The position numbers and the translations under genes were made by a program. Positions 1-6,593 of a stretch of 10,041 nucleotides of DNA are shown in pieces. The DNA is from Treponema sp. (GTDB taxonomy: Bacteria > Spirochaetota > Spirochaetia > Treponematales > Breznakiellaceae). The stretch spans positions 1-10,041 of the forward strand of contig JAISZE010000070.1 in NCBI GenBank assembly GCA_031269405.1, in the 5' to 3' direction. The notes below the pieces were generated by a model. The model was not told the origin of the DNA and made no database searches. It saw nothing but the letters and a program-made list of their open reading frames with translations. Position 1 is the stretch's first letter. Each line of letters opens with the position of its first letter.

Positions 1-489
1 CGGGAAGTCGAGCGGGTTTTGGAAAAGAAACTTTCTACCCTGTCCAGCGAAGACTACACCACTGCGGGCGGCGTCGAGAGCATCGTAGAAATCCTCAACC
101 TTGTTGACCGGGCGTCGGAGAAGCAGATCATCGAAGCCCTGGAAGACGAGGACCCTGAGCTTGCGGAAGAGATCAAGAAGCGGATGTTCGTCTTCGAGGA
201 CATTGTCATGCTTGACGACCGGGCTATCCAGAAGGTCATGCGGGAAGTGGATTCCCAGGAACTGGCAAAGGCCTTAAAAAGCGTGGACACCGAAGTCCAG
301 GACAAGATCTTCAGGAACATGAGCAAGCGCGCCGCAGGGATGCTCAAGGAAGACATGGAGTACATGGGCCCGGTACGCCTCAAGGATGTGGAAGAGGCGC
401 AGCAGAAAATCGTTTCCATTATCCGGCACCTGGAAGACACCGGCGAAATCGTGGTCGCCCGTTCAGGGGAAGACGAACTGGTAGTTTGA
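1..489 (+). CDS. fliG: Flagellar motor switch protein FliG, C-terminal half (5' end off window)
   Basis: FliG is the rotor protein of the flagellar C-ring. It joins the MS-ring protein FliF to the switch and its C-terminal domain contacts the stator to make torque. The frame is open from base 1, and 162 residues are visible of a protein usually about 340 long, so the start lies upstream. Seen here are the end of the middle armadillo domain (GGVESIVEILN, visible residues 23-33), the MFVF hinge motif (62-65) and the C-terminal torque domain with RNMSKRAAGML and MGPVRL. Aligned by eye with E. coli FliG, the motor residues K264, R281, D289 and R297 are kept (visible K93, R110, D118, R126), while D288 is glutamate (E117). 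Spirochaetes often carry two fliG genes; lying next to fliH suggests this is the motor copy (FliG2 type), which is inference. Its stop codon runs into a hairpin. Confidence 0.95.
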   Translation, partial: REVERVLEKKLSTLSSEDYTTAGGVESIVEILNLVDRASEKQIIEALEDEDPELAEEIKKRMFVFEDIVMLDDRAIQKVMREVDSQELAKALKSVDTEVQDKIFRNMSKRAAGMLKEDMEYMGPVRLKDVEEAQQKIVSIIRHLEDTGEIVVARSGEDELVV

Positions 490-538
490 CAAAAAACTTC
501 CAGTTTTTTGTCTTAGGAGTTTTTCTGCAAAAAACTCC
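488..538 (+). promoter_or_regulatory. Two tandem hairpins with alternative pairing between fliG and fliH
   Basis: Hairpin 1 has a perfect 11-base stem, GACAAAAAACT (488-498) with AGTTTTTTGTC (502-512), and a TCC loop; its 5' arm starts inside the fliG stop codon. Hairpin 2 has a perfect 9-base stem, GGAGTTTTT (516-524) with AAAAACTCC (530-538), and a CTGCA loop. CAAAAAACT occurs twice (490-498 and 528-536), so AGTTTTTTG (502-510) can pair with either copy. The hairpins are therefore mutually exclusive with a third, larger hairpin. An AGGAG core (515-519) sits in hairpin 2 with no suitably placed start codon. There is no clean U-tract after either stem, so simple termination is doubtful. mRNA processing, stability or attenuation, or a dispersed intergenic palindrome, are all possible. 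Confidence 0.6.
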
Positions 539-550
539 ATTGATAATTGA

Positions 551-555
551 AAGGA
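551..555 (+). promoter_or_regulatory. fliH ribosome binding site
   Basis: AAGGA lies six bases before the ATG at 562. This spacing favours ATG 562 over the in-frame TTG at 547, which would place the Shine-Dalgarno sequence inside the coding region. Confidence 0.7.
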
Positions 556-561
556 TTTGCT

Positions 562-1521
562 ATGGCGAAGGTGGTTTACCGGCCTGGGGAGCTTGAGCTC
601 CTGGACAAAAAAGTGATCCTCGATCCTCCTACGGCTTTTCCCGAACTGGCCCATCTTACGCCGATAGAGGACGAACTTGAGGAGATTCCCGACGCTGTTG
701 ATGAATACTCAGGGCCTACGGCAGATGATCTGCGCCGGGAGGCCGAGGCTTTTACGCAGCAGTGGGAATCAGAGCGTGAAGCCATGATACGTTCCGCCAG
801 GGCCGAGGCTGAAGGCATCGTCAAGGAAGCCGAAGAAGCGGCCTTTAAGGAAGTCAAGCGAAAGACCGACGAAGCCCAATCCCTCAAGCGGGAAGCCCAG
901 GATGAAGCAGAACGCATCGTCGCGGAAGCTAAAGAAAAGGCGGGGCAAATAGAAGCCGATTCACGACTCGCCTTTGAAGCCGAGCGGAAAGAAGCTGAAG
1001 AGCAGGGCAGGGCGGCGGGAAGGGACGCTGGCTTCGCAGAAGGCAAGGCCGAGGTGGAACGCCTCATCGAAAGGACCCGGATTATGCTTGAACGGGCCCA
1101 GGACAAGCGGGCCGAGATCCTGGCCGAAACAGAACAGGAGATCATTGACCTGGTACTCCTTATTGCCAGAAAAGTGATAAAAGTAATCTCGGAAAACCAG
1201 CGGAACGTGATCATCTCCAATGTTGTCCAGGCTTTGCGAAAAGTAAAAGGCCGGGGCAACATCATCATCAGGGTGAACATGGCGGATGTAAAACTTTCTA
1301 CGGATCACATCAAGGATTTCATCAAGCTTGTGGAAGGGGCCAAGTCCATACAGGTTGTGGAGGATTCCTCTATCGACCAGGGGGGCTGCGTTATCGAAAC
1401 CGACTTCGGCGAAATTGACGCCCGTATTTCGAGCCAGCTTGCCGAGCTGGAAACCAAGATACTGGAAATTTCCCCCATAAAAGCAAGGGCAAAAACAGCG
1501 GCAGTCCCGGAGGGAATATAG
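562..1521 (+). CDS. fliH: Flagellar export ATPase regulator / stalk protein FliH
   Basis: FliH binds the export ATPase FliI, holds it in check and links it to the C-ring; in spirochaetes FliH forms the spokes of the cytoplasmic export complex. The protein is 319 residues, longer than the roughly 235 of Salmonella FliH. Residues 1-55 are acidic and proline-bearing (probable C-ring anchor). Residues 56-148 are a highly charged Ala/Glu/Lys/Arg coiled coil. A glycine zipper follows, GRAAGRDAGFAEG, giving three successive GxxxG steps at G149, G153, G157 and G161, a hallmark of FliH. The C-terminal part (about 190-300) is the HrpE/YscL/FliH domain, with DLVLLIARKVIK and a late GGCVIETDFGEIDA segment typical of it. 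There is no Trp in the first 65 residues, unlike the Trp7/Trp10 anchor of Salmonella. It follows fliG by 72 bases and ends three bases before fliI. Confidence 0.93.
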   Translation: MAKVVYRPGELELLDKKVILDPPTAFPELAHLTPIEDELEEIPDAVDEYSGPTADDLRREAEAFTQQWESEREAMIRSARAEAEGIVKEAEEAAFKEVKRKTDEAQSLKREAQDEAERIVAEAKEKAGQIEADSRLAFEAERKEAEEQGRAAGRDAGFAEGKAEVERLIERTRIMLERAQDKRAEILAETEQEIIDLVLLIARKVIKVISENQRNVIISNVVQALRKVKGRGNIIIRVNMADVKLSTDHIKDFIKLVEGAKSIQVVEDSSIDQGGCVIETDFGEIDARISSQLAELETKILEISPIKARAKTAAVPEGI

Positions 1522-1524
1522 CCA

Positions 1525-2928
1525 ATGCCCGCAGCCCTGGAAACCGGTGTAATCCGGAAATACCTGGAAACCGCCGAAAGCGTGGATCCCATCAAATGCA
1601 CCGGCAGGATTTGCAGGGTCCAGGGGCTTCTTATCGAGAGCCGAGGGCCCCAGGCGGTTATCGGCGAGATTTGCCGCATTGAAGTACCTGGCAGGTACCG
1701 GCCAGGGGAGCTTCCAGCTTCCGGCGTTATCAGGGCCGAAGTGGTGGGCCTGCGGGATGATATTGTACAGCTCATGGCCTATGAAGACACAGAGGGCCTT
1801 GAGATCGGCGCCAGGGTTATCGCTTCCGGTTCAAGGCTGGACGTGGCGGTTTCTCCCAAGCTCCTGGGCAGGGTGCTGGATCCCCTTGGAAACCCTGCTG
1901 ACGGGAAAGGGGAGGTAGAATCCCCTCTGCGCTATCCTGCTATAGCCCACCCGCCGGATCCTTTAAAGCGGCGGCGGATCACCGAACGCATCTGCACCGG
2001 AGTGCGCGCCATCGATGGCCTTCTCGCCGTAGGCCGGGGCCAGCGCCTCGGCATCTTCGCGGGTTCCGGCGTTGGCAAGTCAACCCTCCTCGGGATGATA
2101 GCCCGGAACACCACCGCGGATGTTAACGTTATCGCCCTCATTGGCGAGCGGGGCAGGGAAGTCAATGATTTTATCGCAAACGATCTTGGCCCCCAGGGGT
2201 TGGCCAGGTCGGTCCTTATCGTAACCCCTTCCAATTCGCCTCCCCTGGCGCGGCTCAGGGGCGCTTATACTGCCACTGCTGTAGCGGAGTATTTCCGGGA
2301 TCAGGGCTTGGATGTGATGTTCCTCTTTGATTCGGTGACCCGTTTCGCCAGGGCCCAGCGGGAGATTGGCCTTGCCGCCGGGGAACCGCCGGCTACCAGG
2401 GGCTATACCCCTTCTATGTTTGATTCTATGCCCAAGCTTCTGGAACGCTGCGGTACTTCTGACAAGGGAACCATTACGGGATTTTATACGATTCTGGTAG
2501 ACGGCGATGACATGGACGAGCCGGTTTCCGATACGGTACGGGGAATACTCGACGGCCACATCGTCCTTTCCAAGGATCTTGCCCAGCGCTACCATTACCC
2601 TGCCATCGATACGCTTAAAAGCATCTCCCGCCTGGCCCCTGCGGTCTCAGGTCCTGAAACTATGAAAGCTGCGGGGAAAATACGCCGCCTCCTGGCGGAT
2701 TACGCCGGTTCTGAAGACCTTATCAGCGTAGGCGCTTACAAACAGGGGTCGAATCCCCATATTGATGAAGCAGTGGCGAAGCGGGAAGTGCTGGAAAATT
2801 TTCTAATCCAGGAAGTCAATGAAAAATCTTCGATAATCGAAACCCTTACGGCAATGGGCGGGATAGCGGGCGTGGAAATCCCAGAAGATGAGATGGACGT
2901 GTTCCTTCCAAGAATGGTTGTTCCGTAG
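1525..2928 (+). CDS. fliI: Flagellum-specific export ATPase FliI
   Basis: FliI is the cytoplasmic ATPase of the flagellar type III export apparatus, related to the F1 beta subunit; it forms a hexameric ring under the export gate. The protein is 467 residues, slightly longer than the usual 440-457. The N-terminal beta-barrel covers about 1-105. The nucleotide-binding core carries a Walker A loop GSGVGKST (180-187), the GERGREV motif with the presumed catalytic E208, and a Walker B strand VMFLFDS ending in D269. SISRLAP (366-372) holds R369, which I take as the presumed arginine finger. The end (about 380-467) is the helical C-terminal domain. The start ATG is preceded by GGAGGG (1509-1514) with a 10-base spacer. 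It lies three bases after fliH and 10 bases before fliJ, so translational coupling is likely. Confidence 0.97.
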   Translation: MPAALETGVIRKYLETAESVDPIKCTGRICRVQGLLIESRGPQAVIGEICRIEVPGRYRPGELPASGVIRAEVVGLRDDIVQLMAYEDTEGLEIGARVIASGSRLDVAVSPKLLGRVLDPLGNPADGKGEVESPLRYPAIAHPPDPLKRRRITERICTGVRAIDGLLAVGRGQRLGIFAGSGVGKSTLLGMIARNTTADVNVIALIGERGREVNDFIANDLGPQGLARSVLIVTPSNSPPLARLRGAYTATAVAEYFRDQGLDVMFLFDSVTRFARAQREIGLAAGEPPATRGYTPSMFDSMPKLLERCGTSDKGTITGFYTILVDGDDMDEPVSDTVRGILDGHIVLSKDLAQRYHYPAIDTLKSISRLAPAVSGPETMKAAGKIRRLLADYAGSEDLISVGAYKQGSNPHIDEAVAKREVLENFLIQEVNEKSSIIETLTAMGGIAGVEIPEDEMDVFLPRMVVP

Positions 2929-2938
2929 GCCGCGCAAG

Positions 2939-3373
2939 ATGAAACGGTTTTTTTTTAACCTGGAAAAATTCCTGGCTCTGCGGAAATTTGAGGAACAGGA
3001 AGCAAAAACCGAATTAGGCCGGGCCATAGGCGTACTTTCCGAAATCGAACAGCGCCTCAGTTCCCTGGCGGAAGAACGCTCCCGCGCTGCTGCCTCTCAG
3101 TTCGCTCCTGAAAACAGCGCCGCTATGATCCAGCAGTACATGTTTTACCTCCTCAGGCTGGACAGCGCCAGGGAACATCTCTGCAAGGAAGCGGCCCTGG
3201 CGGAACTGAAAGTGGAAGAAGCCAGGGAAGTTTTTCGCGCAGCATACCAGAACCGGGAAGCCCTGGACCGGCTTAAGGAAAAGCGGGAAACGGAATACAA
3301 AAAAGCAACCCTTGCAGAAGACATCAGCATGACAGATGAAATCGCCGGCAGGCGTGCGGTACGTAATGAGTGA
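2939..3373 (+). CDS. fliJ: Flagellar export protein FliJ
   Basis: FliJ is a small coiled-coil protein that inserts into the FliI hexamer like the gamma stalk of F1 and helps deliver substrates and chaperones to the gate. The 144-residue product is almost wholly helical and charged. It opens MKRFFFNLEKFLALRKFEEQ, where the NLEKFLALRKFEE stretch is the FliJ N-terminal signature, and continues as a coiled coil rich in Glu, Ala, Arg and Leu to about residue 130. Identity rests on this opening, size, composition and place after fliI; FliJ sequences are poorly conserved. The frame is open further upstream into fliI, but ATG 2939 lies just after the fliI stop and gives the family N-terminus. The Shine-Dalgarno sequence is weak, so coupling to fliI is likely. 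Codons 4-6 form a run of nine T. The last codons overlap the next gene. Confidence 0.88.
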   Translation: MKRFFFNLEKFLALRKFEEQEAKTELGRAIGVLSEIEQRLSSLAEERSRAAASQFAPENSAAMIQQYMFYLLRLDSAREHLCKEAALAELKVEEAREVFRAAYQNREALDRLKEKRETEYKKATLAEDISMTDEIAGRRAVRNE

Positions 3374-4838
3374 GGCAAAACCCCGGAAACATGGGATAGC
3401 CCTGGATCTTGTGGAGAGCGGTCCGTCCGGCGGGATTGGCGCCGGAGCGGCGCAAAAAGTTAAGGATGTCCGCACCCTTCCCCAGGGCGTCAGTTCCGGG
3501 ATGCTCTACCGCGATGTCATACGCATTGCGTGGCCTTCAATGTCGGAGATGATTCTGACCCAGCTTGTCTCCATGGTAGATCTGATAATGGTAGGCCGCC
3601 TTGGGCCCTGGGCGATTTCATCGGTAGGCCTTGCCACGCAGCCCAAATTCCTTGTAATGATGCTCTTTATGGCTATGAACGTAGGCGCCACCGCTATGGT
3701 GGCCCGCTGCAAAGGGGCGGGCGATAGCGAAATGGCCAATAAAATACTCAGGCAGTCCCTGCTGCTTACCTTTGGATGCTCGATCGTGAGCGCCCTGGGA
3801 GGCTTTATTTTTGCCGAGGATCTTATCCGCTTTATGGGCGCCCCGGACGCCCGTTCCCTTGCAGGAGGAACGGTATATTTCAGGGTGCAGTGCATAGGCC
3901 TTGTGTGCCTTGCGCTGACCAGCACCGCCACAGCCGCCTTCAGGGGCGCGGGGAATTCCCGCATCGCCATGATCTACAATATGGCGGCTAATGCGATCAA
4001 CGTTATATTCAATTATCTTTTGATATACGGCAATTTCGGATTCCCAAGGCTGGAAGTCATGGGAGCGTCCCTGGCGACTATTATCGGCCAGTTTTTTGCT
4101 TTTGTTTTCGCTATCGCGGCGTTGTTAAAAGGGGACTATATCAAACTGAGGCTGAAAGACGGTTTTTTGCCGGACCGGGAAGCTATGCACTCAATAGTCA
4201 AAATCGGACTCCCGGCGCTTGCCGAACAAGCCATCATGCGGGTAGGGATGATCACCTATACCAAGATCGTAACCTCCCTGGGGACGGTGCTGTATGCGAC
4301 CCACATGGCTTGCATGAACATCCAGGCTATGTCGTTTATGATAGGCCAGGCCCTGGCTGTATCCGCCACAGCCCTGGTAGGGCAGAGCCTGGGGAAGCGC
4401 CGTCCTGACATGGCTCAGTTCTACGCCAGCCGTACCAGGAGGGTCGGCCTCGCTGTGTCCCTCATCCTGGCCTTTATCTTCATAGTTTTCGGCAGGGATA
4501 TCATTGCCCTTTACGCCGGGGACAACCCTGAAAGCAGGGAGATAATCGATCTTGGGGGGCAGATTATGCGGATGGTTGCCCTGATGCTGCCGTTCCAGTC
4601 CTCGCAGTTCATTCTGGCCGGAGCTATCAGGGGCGCAGGGGACACCCGCAGCATCGCGGCTATCACCTTTATTACCGTGCTCCTCATCCGTCCGGGTTTT
4701 TCCGCCATTACCGTAACCATGCTCGGCTGGGGTCTCTGGGGCGCCTGGATTGCCCTTGTCCTTGATCAGGTGATCCGTTCTTTCCTGGTACTGGTGCGCT
4801 ACAATTCAGGAAAGTGGAAAACAGCGATTAAGGCCTAA
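3366..4838 (+). CDS. MATE-family multidrug/metabolite exporter
   Basis: This is an inner-membrane transporter of the multidrug and toxic compound extrusion family (NorM/DinF-like), which exports cationic or other small molecules in exchange for Na+ or H+. The 490-residue product has about 12 hydrophobic segments in two related halves. Each half carries a matching loop, AFRGAGNSRIAM (191-202) and AIRGAGDTRSIA (420-431), the mark of the MATE duplication. The first membrane segment has PSMSEMILTQLVSMVDLIMV (57-76), a typical MATE opening. About 46 hydrophilic, Gly-rich residues precede the domain, unusual for the family, so ATG 3501 (MLYRDVIRIAWP) is an alternative start; neither has a strong ribosome binding site. 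I prefer ATG 3366 because ATGAGTGA overlaps the fliJ stop by eight bases, a coupling arrangement. The substrate cannot be told from sequence. Its 3' end overlaps the convergent kinase gene. Confidence 0.93.
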   Translation: MSEAKPRKHGIALDLVESGPSGGIGAGAAQKVKDVRTLPQGVSSGMLYRDVIRIAWPSMSEMILTQLVSMVDLIMVGRLGPWAISSVGLATQPKFLVMMLFMAMNVGATAMVARCKGAGDSEMANKILRQSLLLTFGCSIVSALGGFIFAEDLIRFMGAPDARSLAGGTVYFRVQCIGLVCLALTSTATAAFRGAGNSRIAMIYNMAANAINVIFNYLLIYGNFGFPRLEVMGASLATIIGQFFAFVFAIAALLKGDYIKLRLKDGFLPDREAMHSIVKIGLPALAEQAIMRVGMITYTKIVTSLGTVLYATHMACMNIQAMSFMIGQALAVSATALVGQSLGKRRPDMAQFYASRTRRVGLAVSLILAFIFIVFGRDIIALYAGDNPESREIIDLGGQIMRMVALMLPFQSSQFILAGAIRGAGDTRSIAAITFITVLLIRPGFSAITVTMLGWGLWGAWIALVLDQVIRSFLVLVRYNSGKWKTAIKA

Positions 4839-6502
4839 TACTTAAACTCGCTGTCCCCGATAAACTCCCTTAATATGCTCTGACCTGGAACATACTGCGG
4901 CGGGATAGGGGCGAAATTCCCCAGGAATGAAAGGAGCCGCACCGCTTCGGCGTATTCAGCCATGTCGGGCTTTACCGAACGGAGCAGCGGCTCGGCGTAG
5001 AATTTCAACACCGCAAGTTCGTAGTCCAGCGCTGAATTAAAGGCCGCATCGGCGAAATTCTGGAAAGGGAATATGTACTTCCGTTCCCCACGCTGGACGC
5101 TGGGCCACATCCTGAACGTGCGGACCGCCTCTGCGCCCCGGAACTGGTAATCCCGGACCATGCGCCTTAAAAGCCTGTTGTCGCTGGTAGGGATGCGGTT
5201 GTGGTCATCCAGGTTGAGCTGGGTCAGGGCGGATACATAGAGCTTGAATTTGGTTTCCCTCTTTATCTGGGGAGTGAGTGCGTCGTTAAGGCCGTGGATG
5301 CCTTCAATGACCAGCACGGCCCTCCTGCCAAGGCGGATCGTCCTTCCCCCTGTTTCCCTGCGGCGGCCTGTTTTAAAATCAAAAACCGGAAGGGTTGCTT
5401 CTTCGCCTGCCAGAAGAGCGAGGAGCTGTTCGTTGAGGAAAGGCACGTCCAGGGCTTCAAGACATTCGTAATCAGGCTTGCCGTTTTCATCCAACGGGGT
5501 CTTGTCGGTCCCTATATAGTAGTCGTCCAGGGATAGGGCAATAGGTTCTATGCCCATTACCTTGAGAGCTATAGAAAGCCGTTTCGCCGTAGTGGTCTTG
5601 CCTGAACTTGAAGGCCCCGCTATAAGAATCGCCTTGACAGTCTCTTTTTTTTCGTAAATACGATCCGCGATTTCGGCGAGCTTTCTTTCCTGGAATGCCT
5701 CGGCGATGCGGATATATTCCCTGATGGTCCTGCCGGATATCATCGTGTTGAGGCGGCCTACGGCGTGGACCCCTACAATGCGCCCCCATTTTTTGTACTC
5801 GTTATAAACAGCGAAAATTTTGGGGCTATCCTCAAAGGGCCCGATTTTTTTCCCCTCTCCTGATGCGGGAAAACGGAGCAGAAAGCCGTCCCGGTACATC
5901 ATGAGTTCAAATGCATCAAGGAGGCCGGTTCTGGGCGCCAGGGGGGCAACATAGAGATCCACAAATTCCTGACATTCGTTGATCAGAACCCTGGACTCGC
6001 TTCTGCCGTTAAGGAGCAGGGCAGTGTCGTTCTGCCGGTTTCTCGTGAAATGTTCCTGGGCTTCTTCATAAGCCATGTAGCGGTAGGAAATAGGGAGATC
6101 TTTTTCCACCAGTTTCCGCATTTCGGCTTCAAGGTCCCGGATTATTTCAGGCTCAAGCTGTTTCCCTTCGGTAAAGGTGTAGTAATAGCCGTGCCCCAGG
6201 GAATGGCCCACATACAGATTCTGTTCAGGGAAAAGCCTTCTGGCCGCCACTGCAAGGAGAAACGCCAGAGACCTGCGGTAGATGGCAGCCCCATCCCGGG
6301 AATCCAGAAGCACCGGCTCAAGGAGGGCGTTGACCTCAAGCCTCGTAGAGAGTGGGAGGATCTCGTTGTTGGCCCTTACGGCCCCAAGAGGGCCCGGTAG
6401 GACGCCGAACCGGGAAACCAGCGATTCCGCCCGGGTCCCGAAAGGGCAGCTTACAAGCTCATCCCCGCTGTCTTTCCTTATCCGTATCTCCAGATCCTTC
6501 AT
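4835..6502 (-). CDS. Uridine kinase-like P-loop kinase with TGS/ThrRS-like N-terminal domains
   Basis: This 555-residue protein has two parts. Residues 1-65 resemble a TGS fold. Residues 68-190 resemble the second additional (editing) domain of threonyl-tRNA synthetase: DGAAIYRRSLAFLLAVAARR, then H100-SLG-H104 (the HxxxH zinc pair), then C177 before EFVDLYVAPL. The fourth zinc ligand, a histidine in ThrRS, is not seen. Residues 290-500 are a phosphoribulokinase/uridine kinase domain with Walker A GPSSSGKTT (296-304), SLDDYY (324-329) at the place of the uridine-kinase Asp/Tyr motif, and VIEGIHGLND (398-407) at Walker B. Such fusions are usually annotated as uridine kinase or nucleoside kinase, but the substrate is not settled by sequence. 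AGGGAG (6509-6514 on the complement) lies six bases before the start. It follows the permease operon on the same strand by 91 bases and may be cotranscribed or have its own promoter. Confidence 0.85.
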   Translation of the reverse strand: MKDLEIRIRKDSGDELVSCPFGTRAESLVSRFGVLPGPLGAVRANNEILPLSTRLEVNALLEPVLLDSRDGAAIYRRSLAFLLAVAARRLFPEQNLYVGHSLGHGYYYTFTEGKQLEPEIIRDLEAEMRKLVEKDLPISYRYMAYEEAQEHFTRNRQNDTALLLNGRSESRVLINECQEFVDLYVAPLAPRTGLLDAFELMMYRDGFLLRFPASGEGKKIGPFEDSPKIFAVYNEYKKWGRIVGVHAVGRLNTMISGRTIREYIRIAEAFQERKLAEIADRIYEKKETVKAILIAGPSSSGKTTTAKRLSIALKVMGIEPIALSLDDYYIGTDKTPLDENGKPDYECLEALDVPFLNEQLLALLAGEEATLPVFDFKTGRRRETGGRTIRLGRRAVLVIEGIHGLNDALTPQIKRETKFKLYVSALTQLNLDDHNRIPTSDNRLLRRMVRDYQFRGAEAVRTFRMWPSVQRGERKYIFPFQNFADAAFNSALDYELAVLKFYAEPLLRSVKPDMAEYAEAVRLLSFLGNFAPIPPQYVPGQSILREFIGDSEFKY

Positions 6503-6546
6503 ACCTTACTCCCTATCCTGTTTTAGCGAATTGAGAAATCAAGAAT

Positions 6547-6575
6547 AGTATATGCCGGATTTTGGTTTGTTTCCA
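6547..6575 (-). promoter_or_regulatory. Possible promoter of the kinase gene
   Basis: On the minus strand, TATACT (complement of 6547-6552, five of six matches to the -10 consensus) lies 17 bases downstream of TGGAAA (complement of 6570-6575, four of six to -35). The spacing is ideal and would place the start site about 40 bases before the kinase ATG. The -35 is weak and overlaps a stem-loop, so this is a tentative call. Confidence 0.3.
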
Positions 6576-6588
6576 GCAGGACCGGAAA
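6570..6588 (-). other. Short stem-loop after the LplC-like permease gene
   Basis: TTTCCAG (6570-6576) can pair with CCGGAAA (6582-6588) around a five-base loop; the seven pairs include one G-U wobble. It lies five bases past the permease stop. No T-run follows on the minus strand, so it is not a convincing rho-independent terminator. It may end or protect the transporter mRNA. Confidence 0.3.
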
Positions 6589-6593
6589 AACTA

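Noticed and set aside
547..561. TTG 547 as start of fliH
   Set aside because: It would put the AAGGA ribosome binding site inside the gene; ATG 562 has correct spacing and a family-like opening.
576..1280. Long minus-strand open frame of 234 codons opposite fliH
   Set aside because: The predicted protein is Ser/Arg/Ala-rich with no family resemblance, the usual mirror image of a charged coiled-coil gene in GC-rich DNA. FliH on the other strand is clear.
2888..2938. Earlier in-frame ATG for fliJ inside fliI
   Set aside because: It adds 17 residues not found in FliJ and overlaps fliI by 41 bases; ATG 2939 gives the family N-terminus.
3336..3365. Earlier in-frame ATG for the MATE gene
   Set aside because: It only lengthens an already unusual N-terminal stretch and overlaps fliJ by 38 bases without a better ribosome binding site.
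6503..6593. Riboswitch or small RNA gene before the kinase
   Set aside because: Only one short wobble-containing stem and a weak promoter are visible; the gap is too short and too plain for a known riboswitch class.
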